From assembly GCF_001187505.1 (NCBI RefSeq), contig NZ_CP012150.1, positions 4,526,001 through 4,590,000 of the forward strand: 64,000 bases of DNA, in the 5' to 3' direction. This stretch comes from Mycolicibacterium goodii. GTDB lineage: Bacteria; Actinomycetota; Actinomycetes; Mycobacteriales; Mycobacteriaceae. Each line of letters opens with the position of its first letter. Position 1 is the stretch's first letter. Below, in pieces: positions 44,801 to 54,454 of the stretch. Both the position numbers and the translations under genes were made by a program. The notes beneath the pieces are model-generated. The model was not told the origin of the DNA and made no database searches. It saw nothing but the letters and a program-made list of their open reading frames with translations.

Positions 44801-47800
44801 TCTGGGCAACGGGGCATCATGACCGCCACGAAGTCACCGGCTCGCGCTCCGTGCATGGCCAACAGGTTCGCCAATCGATCGGCGGACTCGTCGAGCTCCC
44901 GGTAACTCATCGAAGCGCCGTCGAAGCTCACCGCGACGGCCTCGGGTGTCGTCGCTGCCTGCACGGCGAAGCGTTCGGAGATCGACATCGGCTCGGACGG
45001 CTCGGCGGCGAGCAATCGGCCACTTTCGGACCACCGCTGCAGCTGCTGCCGCTCATCGGCGCACAGCAGGTCGATCGAGGCGATCCGCCGCGCGGGGTTC
45101 TCGATCATCGCAGCCAGGATGAGCCTGAACCGCTCGACCATTCCGTCGACGTCGGCGGCATCGAATGTGGAGGTGTCGAATTCGGCGCGCAGTCCGATCT
45201 CATGCCCAGGAACGGCGACCACCGTCAGCGGGTAGTGATTGTGTTCACGCGTGGCGAAGTCGGTGACGGTCAGCTCGTGCGCGCCCGAGAACGCGCCGGC
45301 GTCGAACGGGTAGCTCTCGTAGACGAACAGGGTGTCGAACAGCTGGTCGTGGCCGGTGATGCGGTGGATCTCGTTGAGCGACAGGTGTTCATGATCGACG
45401 GTGGCGTTGTGGGTCCGCTGCAATTCGTCGAGCAGATCGGTCACCGTCGCAGCCGGGCCGATGCGGGCCCGCACCGGAATGGTGTTGATCATCAGGCCCA
45501 CAAGGGAATCCGAACCGGCCAATTCCGCCGGACGGCCCGAGACCGCGGTGCCGAACACCACGTCGCGCTGTCCGGTCAGCGCCATCAACAGCTGTGCCCA
45601 CGCCGCCTGCAGCACCGTGTTGATGGTGGTCTGGCAGGAGCGCGCCAGCTCACCGAGGGCGCGACTGGTATCGGCAGGGATCAGCCACGAGCGCACCCCG
45701 CGCGGCCCCGGTGCGGCCGGGGGAGCGAGCAGCGTCGGTGTGTCGAAGTCCGCCAACACGTCTCGCCATGCCGAGCGCGCCGCCTCATGATCCTGTCCGG
45801 CCAGCCAGTTGATGAAGTTGCGGTATGACCCGGCGGCAGGCAGCCGCTGCCCGAAGTACGCGCCGAACAGCTCCTGCAGCAGGATCGGCAGTGACCAGCC
45901 GTCGACGACGATGTGATGGAAGGTCATCACGAACCGGTGCTGATTGCCCTTGGTCCGGATCAGTGCCGCGCGGAAAGTCCGCCGATCGGTGAGGTTGCAC
46001 ACCGCGGCCCGCTCCGATGCGCAGACCCTGTCGATCTCCTCGTCGGGTGCCCGGTCATCCTCACGCAGATCCATGTACCGCCACGCCATGACCGGGTCGG
46101 CCGGGATGACCTGCACCGGAGTTCCGAACTGTCCGCAGAACCGCGCGACGAGGTTCGGGTGGCGCTGCACCACGGTGTTCAGCGCCTCGCGCAGACGGTC
46201 GGCGTCGAGAATTCCGGTGATGGTGATGTCCAACTGCACCGCGTACACGTCGTCGGGCGCATCACCGGCAGTGACCATCGAATGGAAGAACAATCCCTGT
46301 TGCAGCGGGGTGAGCGGAAGGATGTCGGCGATGCGGTGTTGCTCGCCGAGTTCGTCGATCTGCCGCTGGCTGAGTTCGGCCGGGGCGATGTCGCACGGCG
46401 TCAGTCCGCCGCCGCCGCGGCGCACGTGCGCGCAGATTCCGGTCAGTGCCTCGAACCACAACTGGCTCAAGCGTTTTACCTGCGCTTCGTCGGTCGCCGA
46501 CGGTGCCCAGGTCCAGGTGGCCTCAAGTGTTGGACCGGAGGTGTCGGGTCGACTTCCGTGCTCCAGAGTGCCCGCGTTCAGTTCCACCGTGTGCATCAGC
46601 GGCATCGGCACCTCGGCGGCCGCACCGGCGAGTGCCAGCCCGGCCGGGTCGATGCGCCACAACTCTGCGTCGAGGCCTTCGGCCCCGACCCGACCCAGAT
46701 AGTTGAAGCCGATCGTGGGTTCGTCGCCCGAGAGATCCACATCGGGGTTGAGGTGACGCAACAATCCGTAGGTGAGCCCGTCGGGGTGGCTGCGCAACTG
46801 CTCCTTGACAGCCTTGACCACCGCCCCGAGCTCGGGTTCGCCCGATTGGACGTGGTCCCAGCTCACCTTGTCCACGGTGAGGGCCACCGGGTACTTCGTG
46901 GTGAACCAACCCACGGTGCGGGACAGGTCGACGCCCTCGATGAGGTCCTCGTCGCGGCCGTGGCCTTCGACGTCGATGGCGATCGATGCACCGGGTTCGC
47001 CGGCGAACTCGTTCCAGGCCAAGGCGTATGCGATGAGCAGGATGTCTCCGACGCCGGCGTGGAAAGCGGCGGGCACCTCACCGAGCAACTGTTGGGTGGT
47101 CTCCCGGCCCAGCGATACCGTCAGGCTGCCAGCGGATGCATAGGTGTCCGACGCCGGTCGCACCGGTGGCAGCAGACTCGGGGTCGCCAGGATGTGCCGC
47201 CAGGTGTCAGCGTGCGCGGCCACGTCGGCCGCGCCCGCACGCTTCGCCAATTCGGCAGACCAGCGGGCGAACGACGTCCCTTGCGGGGGCAACTGCACCG
47301 GCTGATCGCAGCGCAACTGTGCCCACGCGATGTTGATGTCCTCCAGCAGGATTCGCCAGGAGACGCCGTCGACCGCGAGGTGGTGGATCATCATCGCCAG
47401 TTGCCGGGTGTCCGATGCCCACAGTGCCGACAGCATCCGACCTTGCGCCGGATCCAGCCGGGACCGCGCCGCGACAACTGCCTCTTCGGTAAGTCGGTCC
47501 ACCGCCTGGACGCAGTCGGCAGCGGAGACGGTTCCTGCCGCGAGCACCGGCAGTGACAGGTTGTCGGGGCCCGCTTGCAGCCGCAATGCGCAGTGGTGAT
47601 CGAGCAGAGCTTGGACGATCTGCACCACCGTGTCGAATTCCTGGCCCGCCGCGACGGTTGCCGGAGCCTGCAGGATCACCGTCTGGTTGAACTCGTCGAC
47701 CGGGCCGTCCACCGTCTGCAGCCAGCGCATGATCGGAGTTGCCGTCACCGGTGTGGCGTCGTCTTCGGAGTCTTCGTGTCCGGTGGCGGTGAGTTCGGCG

Positions 47801-49597
47801 ACCGCGGCCAGCCGCGCGACCGTCTGCTCGACGAACACATCGCGTGGGCGCAGGCGAAGGCCGTGCATGCGTGCCTGCGCCACGACCCGCATCGACAGGA
47901 TGCTGTCGCCGCCGAGTGCGAAGAACGAGTCGTCGACGCCCACCTGGTCCACTCCCAGCACCTGCGAGTAGATGTCGGCCAGTTGTCGTTCGGTATCGGT
48001 GGTCGGCGGTCGGAACTGTTCGGCGTCACCGCGGTACTCGGGTGCGGGCAGCGCGCGCCGGTCGAGCTTGCCGTTCACGGTCAGCGGCAGCGCGTCGAGG
48101 ACGACGACCGCGGCGGGAATCATGTAGGCGGGGAGGCGCTCGGCCAAGGCGCGCCGCGCCGCGGCCGGGTCCACGGTGCCGGTGACATAGCCGACGAGAC
48201 GCTTGTCGCCCGGTCGGTCCTCGCGGGCGATCACGACGGCCTGATGCACGCCGTCGAGGTCCGACAATGCCGCCTGGATCTCACCCAGTTCGATGCGGTA
48301 TCCGCGAATCTTGACCTGTTCGTCGGAGCGACCCAGGTAGATCAACTGGCCGTCCTCGCCCCACCGCACGAGATCACCGGTGCGGTACATCCGTTGTCCC
48401 GGTGCACCGAAGGGGCAGGCGACGAACCGTGCCGCGGTCAGGCCGGGGCGGCGCGCGTATCCGACGGCGACGCCCGCGCCGGCCCAGGTACAACTCGCCG
48501 ACCACGTCTTCTGAGACCGGCCGCAGGAACCTGTCCAGCACGAATGCGGCCCCATTGGGCACCGGACGTCCGATCGGGACCGGGTCTGAGTTCGGCGCAA
48601 GCGGCGCGCTGACCGCGGCATAAACGGTGGCCTCTGTCGGTCCGTAGGCATTGATCATCACGCGTCCGTGCGCCCATCGGTGCACCAGATCGGCGGGGCA
48701 GGCCTCCCCGGCCACCACCAGTGCGGTGTGGTCCAACCCCTCGGCCGGGAGCATCCCGGCCGCCGAGGGCGTCTGGCACAGCACGCTGACCTGTTCGCGG
48801 ACGAGCAGTGCGTTGAGGTCGTGCGGTGAGCTCGCAACCGATTCGGGCACCACCACCAACCGCCCGCCGTGCAGGAGCGCACCCCAGATCTCCCACACCG
48901 ACACATCGAAAACCAGCGAATGCCACTGTGACCAAATCTGTCTCGGACTTGCGAACAGTGTCCGCGGGAGGCGTTCCAGCAACTGCGTGACGTTCTGATG
49001 GGTCACGGCAACGGCTTTCGGGACGCCGGTGGTGCCCGACGTGTAGGTCAGGTAGGCGATGTCATCGGGTGTGGGGGCGCGTGGGGGAAGTCGTTGTTCG
49101 GTTGCCGGACTGTCGATGTCGAGAATCGTGATGCCCGTCGGGTCCAATCGCGATCGGTGCTCGGCGGAGGTCACCACCAGTACCGGCTCCGCATCGCAGA
49201 GCATGAACTCCAATCGGGTGTCCGGATGAGCGGGATCCATCGGCAGGTATGCCGCCCCGGTTTTGAGAACCGCGAGGATGGCCACTATCGCTTCTGCGGA
49301 GCGGGACAACAGCAGCGCGACGCATCGGCCCGGCCCACAACCGTTGCCGGTCAAGTACATCGCGAGTCGATCGGTGGCGTCGTCGAGCTCGCGGTAGGTG
49401 TAACTGCGTTCGCCACATGCCAACGCCACCTCGTCGGGGTACCGGTCGACCTGTGCCGCGAAGAGCTGCGGGATTGTCGTCTGCGCAATCGCCGGCTCGG
49501 TCAACACCGACCGGTTGCTCCAGTCGTCCAGCTTGTCGTACTCGTCGTCGTCGAGCAGATCAATGGACAACAACCGCCGTGACGACTCACCACCCAT
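41866..49597 (-). CDS. Two-module NRPS with terminal thioester reductase, frameshifted in the first adenylation domain
   Basis: About 2,575 residues if repaired. Order and rough positions: A1 (49590-48050), PCP1 (LGGDSIL, ~47900), epimerisation ([11 protein letters not shown], ~47390), condensation (HHIVVDGWS, ~45910), A2 (~45000-43520), PCP2 (LGGDSIS, ~43400), reductase (TGATGFLGR, ~43080, to the end). The reductase resembles mycobacterial carboxylic acid reductases. Expected product: D-residue plus L-residue, released as an aldehyde or alcohol. An extra base in the CCC run at 48483-48485 breaks the frame after VVGELYL, so the literal ORFs are 49597-48374 and 48651-41866. No starter condensation or thioesterase domain. 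Confidence 0.88.
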
Positions 49598-49990
49598 AAG
49601 ACCACCCCAGAATCATTGTCAAGGATTTCGGGACCGAAAGAAACCGGCAATCCGCTTACCTCTTGGCACAACGAAATGGATTCACCGTTGAGCACTGTGT
49701 GCTCGACGGGGCCCACCGCACATGAGGGTAGCGTCTTGCTCGGCCATTATTGGCGGCTTCGAAAATTTGATGGCCCGCGTGCCCTGTCGATGTTGCCGAC
49801 CGGGCGCCGCTCGGATGTCATCGCGGCGACCCGACGGACCTGCCGTGCTCCGATATGCAGCGAGTTCCGTCCGGGTGCAGATGGCTCGATTCACCGGGAA
49901 TTGGACTATGCGAAAACGCTGAGTATTTGCGGCAGGAACCAGAGATCTGCGCGAGTTATGTATGCGGGGGCATTCAGTTGAACTCGTCGA
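49598..49990. other. Intergenic region upstream of the NRPS
   Basis: 393 bases, AT-richer than its neighbours, with no believable gene on either strand. It must hold the NRPS promoter. A GAGCAC-TGT-GTGCTC inverted repeat lies at 49690-49704, about 95 bases before the NRPS start, and could be an operator. Confidence 0.5.
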
Positions 49991-50755
49991 TCAATTCTTG
50001 ACGGTCTTCGACGTAAGGTAATACTTTTCGTTCCCGGTCGGGTATCCGCCGCCGTTGGTGGCGATGTGCACATGGTCGAAATGATTGGCGGTCTCGTTGC
50101 CGTAATCGGCGGTCCAACTCGGTGCGCCGATTCCCGGATAGAAACCCTGCCGCCAGATCACATGCAACACGCCCCAGCGTTCGGCATTCGCGAGTGCGAA
50201 ACCGGCAATCTGGTTGCCGAGTTCGATGCCCTTCTCGGACTGGTGGTTCGGGATCATCACGTCGATCGCCAGGCCGTTGGGGTGCCACCGCAGCGGATCC
50301 TGCCGGTATCCGCCGATGGTCGTGACCTCGGGGAACATCACGCTGATGGCACGTGCCATCCAGATGGTGTTGACCTGAAGCCCGGACTCCGGTGCGGCAC
50401 CCGGTGGCAGTTCGAGTTGGAAGTCGCGAGCGGCCACCGGAGCGCTGGCGGCCAGCAACTCGGCGGGTGCGGCCGCGGGTGCGGCCGCGGGTGCGGCCGC
50501 GGTGGCCGGCTGATCCGGCCGGGAAGCCGCGGGCGCCTCACCGCAGCACGACGTTTCGCCGCCCTGTGCATAGAACATCGCGGCCGCGACGCACATCGAG
50601 ACCCCGACGGCCAGCCACCGACCGTGGCCATTCGCCAACCGGTTACCACCCACGGCCAGCAATCTACTGTGACCGGACCCCACGAGGAGGCTCTTCGCCG
50701 GTGTTGATCGGTCCGAACCGAGATCGGCCGAAAATAATCGAGTAGTACTACGCAT
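49991..50755 (-). CDS. Exported protein with ARB_07466-like C-terminal domain
   Basis: 254 residues from ATG 50755; GTG 50683 is an alternative start that leaves room for a promoter between the divergent genes. A hydrophobic segment (WLAVGVSMCVAAAMFYAQG) acts as signal or anchor. An Ala-Pro linker encoded by a tandem repeat follows. The C-terminal ~140 residues (INTIWMARAISVMFPEV-like start, GLAIDVMIP, DHVHIATNGGGYP) match a cell-wall-associated domain with the H-x-D...H-x-H layout of D,D-peptidase-like folds. A wall-linked role is inferred. Confidence 0.7.
   Translation of the reverse strand: MRSTTRLFSADLGSDRSTPAKSLLVGSGHSRLLAVGGNRLANGHGRWLAVGVSMCVAAAMFYAQGGETSCCGEAPAASRPDQPATAAAPAAAPAAAPAELLAASAPVAARDFQLELPPGAAPESGLQVNTIWMARAISVMFPEVTTIGGYRQDPLRWHPNGLAIDVMIPNHQSEKGIELGNQIAGFALANAERWGVLHVIWRQGFYPGIGAPSWTADYGNETANHFDHVHIATNGGGYPTGNEKYYLTSKTVKN
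50465..50500 (-). repeat. 12-bp tandem repeat, three perfect copies
   Basis: GGGTGCGGCCGC is repeated three times without change. It encodes the AAAP-type linker of the exported protein, so copy-number change would lengthen or shorten the linker by four residues without shifting the frame. Confidence 0.9.
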
Positions 50756-50788
50756 CTCGGCGGCGCGCGATCCGGGCAGACTGAACCC

Positions 50789-52138
50789 ATGCCGACACCT
50801 GAAGCCATGCCGACCGAGGCCGGCGAGGCCGGCGACTCCGCACCTGTCACGGGTGCCGCCGACGGTGCCACCAAACCCGACCGGGACCGCGCGGTCGACG
50901 TCGCGCGGCTCGCGGCGCTCGTCGCGGTGATGTTCGGGCACTGCGCGCTGCTGCTGGCAACGATCGACTCCACCGGCGTGCGCGTCGGCAACATCCTCGG
51001 CGCGCTGCCCGCGCTGGCTCCCGTCACGTGGATCCTGCAGGTGATGCCGCTGTTCTTCCTGGCGGGCGGCGCCGCGGGAACCTACAGCTGGCGGGCAGGC
51101 ACACCGTGGGGAGGTTGGTTGCTCACCCGCGCGCAGCGCCTGTGCCGACCGGTGTTCTGGTACCTCGCGGCGTGGGTGCTCACCCTGGCGGTCGTGCACC
51201 TGACGCTGGGCGCCGAATCGGCAGAGGCGCTGGGACGGGAATGTGTCGCTCTGCTGTGGTTCCTCGGTGTGTATCTGGTCGTGCTGGCGTTCGTGCCCGT
51301 CCTCACCCGACTGTCCAGCGGACGTGCGGTGGCCGGGTTGCTGACGGCGCTGGTGGCACTTGCCGCCGCGTTCGACGGGCTGCGGTTCGCGCTGGGCAGC
51401 CCTGCCGCGGGCACCGCCAACCTGGTCGTCGTGTGGCTCATCCCGGTGGTGATCGGAGTGGCCTATGCGCGTCGGCTCATCCGGCCGGGGATCGCCCTGG
51501 CGGTCGCGGCATCGGCCCTTGCCGGGCAGGTGTTGCTCGCGCTGATCGGGCCCTACGACGTGTCGCTGGTGGTTACCGGCACCGAACGCGTGTCCAACGT
51601 GTCGCCGCCCACCTTGCTGCTCGCCCTGCACTGCACGTGGCTGTCATGCCTTTTCGTCGCGATGGCTCGCGGTGTCGGCCGCTGGGCCCAGCGGCCCCGG
51701 GTATGGCACGTGGTCGCCGTCGGCAACGGGGGAGCGATGACGCTGTATCTGTGGCACATCCCGGTGATCGCGGTGGCAGCGTTCACCCTGCATGCGGTCG
51801 GTCTCGACGCTTTCGACCCGCACGCACCGGGGTTCTGGGGGCTGCTGGCCCTGCGCGCCGTGGTGTTCGCGGTGCTGATGGCGATCGCGTTCCGTCTTCT
51901 GACGCCGCTTGAGCACCGCCCGCTGGCGTGGTGGGACGGCCCGGTGCGGGTCACCGGCGCCCCTTCGACCGCCGCCGGTGTGCTCATCTGTGTGGCCGGT
52001 GGGTTGCTGACGCTGATGGCCAAGAACGGTCTCGACGGTGTCGTCGGCTGGTCGGCGCTGGGCGGTTTCGTGGTGGCGATCGTCGCGGCCCGGCTGTGCG
52101 CCGGGCCGACCGTGATGCGATCAGCGTCGCGTCGATGA
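50789..52138 (+). CDS. Acyltransferase 3 family membrane protein
   Basis: 449 residues with about ten membrane helices. The family start is DRDRAVDVARLAALVAVMFGHCALLL, with the conserved catalytic His at FGHC and Arg before it. WHIPVIAV near residue 327 is the typical late motif. These enzymes put acyl groups on cell-surface sugars or lipids; the acceptor is unknown. A Pro/Ala-rich ~30-residue N terminus precedes the domain. ATG 50789 is used; ATG 50807 is also possible. It is divergent from the exported protein and converges on cytochrome b561. Confidence 0.85.
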   Translation: MPTPEAMPTEAGEAGDSAPVTGAADGATKPDRDRAVDVARLAALVAVMFGHCALLLATIDSTGVRVGNILGALPALAPVTWILQVMPLFFLAGGAAGTYSWRAGTPWGGWLLTRAQRLCRPVFWYLAAWVLTLAVVHLTLGAESAEALGRECVALLWFLGVYLVVLAFVPVLTRLSSGRAVAGLLTALVALAAAFDGLRFALGSPAAGTANLVVVWLIPVVIGVAYARRLIRPGIALAVAASALAGQVLLALIGPYDVSLVVTGTERVSNVSPPTLLLALHCTWLSCLFVAMARGVGRWAQRPRVWHVVAVGNGGAMTLYLWHIPVIAVAAFTLHAVGLDAFDPHAPGFWGLLALRAVVFAVLMAIAFRLLTPLEHRPLAWWDGPVRVTGAPSTAAGVLICVAGGLLTLMAKNGLDGVVGWSALGGFVVAIVAARLCAGPTVMRSASRR

Positions 52139-52680
52139 CCCAAGGTCATGCGCCGCAGCATCCCGTCGCGCAGCGTGACACTGTGCAGGAGCACCGCGCA
52201 CACATGCGCGGCGATCGCCGCGACCAACAGGAACGCCACGACCGTGTGCGCCTGGCGCAGCACGCCGTACAGGTCGGCGCTGAACGGAGCGATGCGGGGA
52301 AGCCGCACCAGGTTGAACACCGATACGTGATTGCCCGCCGCGGACAGCATCGCCCAGCCGATCAGCGGCTGGGCAAGCAGCAGCGCGTACAACGAGAGTT
52401 CTGACGCCACAACGGCTTTGCGTTCCAGCGCGCCGACGGTCGGCGGCATCGGTGGCGCGCGGTGCAACAGCCGGTTGCCGATGCGGATCACCACGACGAC
52501 CAGCACCGTGATGCCCAGAGCCTTATGGATGATCAACAATTGCGCGTAGCTGGCCACCGAGTTGACCATCACGAAGCCGATGAACAACGCGGCGAACACC
52601 AGCAGCGCGGTGAGCCAGTGCAACACCCGGGTCGACACCGCATGACGCGCCTGCGGGGGCATGGTCTCGGTGGTGGTCAC
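52121..52680 (-). CDS. Cytochrome b561 family protein, apparent loss of the stop codon
   Basis: A four-helix diheme membrane protein of ~185 residues. Candidate heme ligands are in VLHWLT, IIHKALG, QAHTVVAF and AAHVCAV. It passes electrons from the quinone pool, probably to or from the exported peroxidase whose stop overlaps its GTG start at 52680. After RDGMLRRM the literal frame stays open to 51553, antisense to the acyltransferase gene. One more C in the ACC at ~52139-52141 would end it as TLGSSTRR with a stop at 52121, so a one-base deletion is suspected. The end given here is that inferred stop. Confidence 0.75.
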
Positions 52681-53765
52681 TGGGACACCTCCTCGACCTT
52701 GTCGACCTGGACCTGTGGTGGGATCGACGGGGTTTCACCTGCGCGCAGTCGGTACGACGCGGCGTACACCGCCGAACGCGCGCTCAGCATGGGATCCTCC
52801 GACGGTTCGATACCGTCGGGCAGCACCAGCGGATCGAAGTTGATGTCACGGCCGTTCCCGGGACCGTCCGTCTCGATGGTGTCGAGGGTGATCGTCCCCG
52901 CGTCGATGACGCGGCGTCCGGCCGGCCAGGGCACGGTCGCGTCGGCAACCGGGTCCTGCGGTTCGCCCACCGTGAGCAGCAGGCGCCAGCGCAGGGGACC
53001 GGCGCGCATCTGGCGGACCAGTGCGTCGAAGAGACGGTCGTCGCCGTCGCCCGCGGGTAGCGCCTCCTGCATCGGTTCCAGGGACCAGCGCACCGGGGTG
53101 CGCACCCCCTGATCGTCGACGAAGTAGAACGCCATCAGGCTGCGGAAGGTGCTGTCGGCGAAGCCCGCACTCGGTTTGGTCGCCTTGATGATGTCCATGG
53201 CGGCTTTGGTCTCCGGATGCGCGGCAAGGAATTTCGGCATCGCCTCGGGGTCGGGTTTCCCGGTGGATGCCAGAGGTTTGGTGGCCAGTGTGCGTTCGTA
53301 AAAACCCTGCGGCGTCTTGTCCGGGAACACCGGGAGATTCAGCATGGCCGTCCGCCACTGCCTGCCGGAGGGAAAGTCGAACGCCAGACCGAGGCCGCGG
53401 GCCAACGACGGATCGTCGGCGACATGCGGGTTGGCGCCGCCGAACGAGAACCGGCCCAGCACAGCGGTTCTCCCGGGTGCGAAACCCGCAGCGCGGGAGA
53501 TCTCCTCGGCGTTGCCGTTGCTGTCGAAGTATCCGGACACCGCAACGCCTTTGGCGTGGTTGGCGCGGTAGCCGCGGGGACGGCCACCTGGTGGGGCGAG
53601 CGCGTCGAGTATGGCTTTCGGCGTGAGGCGCCGCGTCCCGATGGTGTTGGTGGCGAACAGCACCGCACCGAGATCCACGGCCAGGAAACCGCCGATCGCC
53701 GCCGCGCCCAGCAGGACTCTGCGCCGGTTCACCACCGGCTTTCCGAAATCGGGCACGTGATTCAT
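52677..53765 (-). CDS. Catalase-related peroxidase (SrpA-like), Tat-exported
   Basis: 362 residues. A twin-arginine signal (NRRRVLLGAAAIGGFLAVDLGAV, residues 11-33) is followed by the compact catalase-like heme domain. The distal His is in RGYRANHAKGVAVSGYF and the proximal Tyr is in SARSAVYAASYR. Members lack the bulk of true catalases and act as peroxidases. ATG 53765 begins MNHVPDFGKPV; the frame extends far upstream but that part is not protein-like. Coupling to cytochrome b561 suggests a membrane-linked peroxide-reducing pair. Confidence 0.88.
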   Translation of the reverse strand: MNHVPDFGKPVVNRRRVLLGAAAIGGFLAVDLGAVLFATNTIGTRRLTPKAILDALAPPGGRPRGYRANHAKGVAVSGYFDSNGNAEEISRAAGFAPGRTAVLGRFSFGGANPHVADDPSLARGLGLAFDFPSGRQWRTAMLNLPVFPDKTPQGFYERTLATKPLASTGKPDPEAMPKFLAAHPETKAAMDIIKATKPSAGFADSTFRSLMAFYFVDDQGVRTPVRWSLEPMQEALPAGDGDDRLFDALVRQMRAGPLRWRLLLTVGEPQDPVADATVPWPAGRRVIDAGTITLDTIETDGPGNGRDINFDPLVLPDGIEPSEDPMLSARSAVYAASYRLRAGETPSIPPQVQVDKVEEVSQ

Positions 53766-53824
53766 TAAGCCACAGTTCGGCCGTCCAAAACCGCCCGAAC
53801 TGATTACCGAAGTGTGACGCGAGC

Positions 53825-54436
53825 TCAGCGCGGTCCGTGGGCGCTGCGGTGGACCTGCACGGGGTAACCGTTGCGCAGCGCGTGAACCGACAACTCCGGG
53901 GTGAGCACCGCGGCGCTTACCGGACCGTCGGCGAGCGGAGTCGAATCGGTGTAGCCCTGCGGCGACCACCGGTGCAGCTCGCCACGCCAGATGAGTCGGA
54001 AATCGTTGTCGCCGAGGCAGACAAATGTCCCGTCGGGCAGCGTGTCGATGCGTGGCCGGGTACGGGGCAGTTTGCGGGAGGCGTTGAGTTTCCCGTCGAG
54101 TTGCTGTGCGCCCCGGATCGGTTCGCAACTGCGCACATTGATCGCATCGATGTACGCGCGGTAGGACTCCCGTCGGCACTCGCCGCACGGGCGGTGTCCC
54201 GCCGCGAGCGCGACCGCCTCGTCGAGGAAGAACAGCTCGGTGTAGGAGCCCGGACGCATCAGCTCACGCTTGCGACCTTTGAACTCGAGACGACAGATCA
54301 GCCACAGGCGGTTGCGCGAGGCGCGGACGATGCGGCCGGCATCGTCGTGCAGGATGCCGCGGTTGCCCATGAAGGTGCCGCGGCCCGACGCGGCGATCAC
54401 GGCGCCGGTCGGGGCGACGCGGTTCTGCAGCGGCAT
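53825..54436 (-). CDS. Conserved protein of unknown function
   Basis: 203 residues. It begins MPLQNRVAPTG, with FMGNRGILHD at residue ~22 and a conserved HRPCGECRRESYRAY stretch near residues 82-96 that could bind a metal. Similar proteins occur in many actinobacteria and proteobacteria, but I know of no assigned role. It follows the isocitrate lyase gene by 18 bases on the same strand and may be read with it. Confidence 0.8.
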   Translation of the reverse strand: MPLQNRVAPTGAVIAASGRGTFMGNRGILHDDAGRIVRASRNRLWLICRLEFKGRKRELMRPGSYTELFFLDEAVALAAGHRPCGECRRESYRAYIDAINVRSCEPIRGAQQLDGKLNASRKLPRTRPRIDTLPDGTFVCLGDNDFRLIWRGELHRWSPQGYTDSTPLADGPVSAAVLTPELSVHALRNGYPVQVHRSAHGPR

Positions 54437-54454
54437 GGCGCGTTCGATTCTCGT

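Noticed and set aside
49616-49981. 121-codon + strand ORF upstream of the NRPS
   Set aside because: Composition is not protein-like for this genome, there is no ribosome-binding site and no recognised domain.
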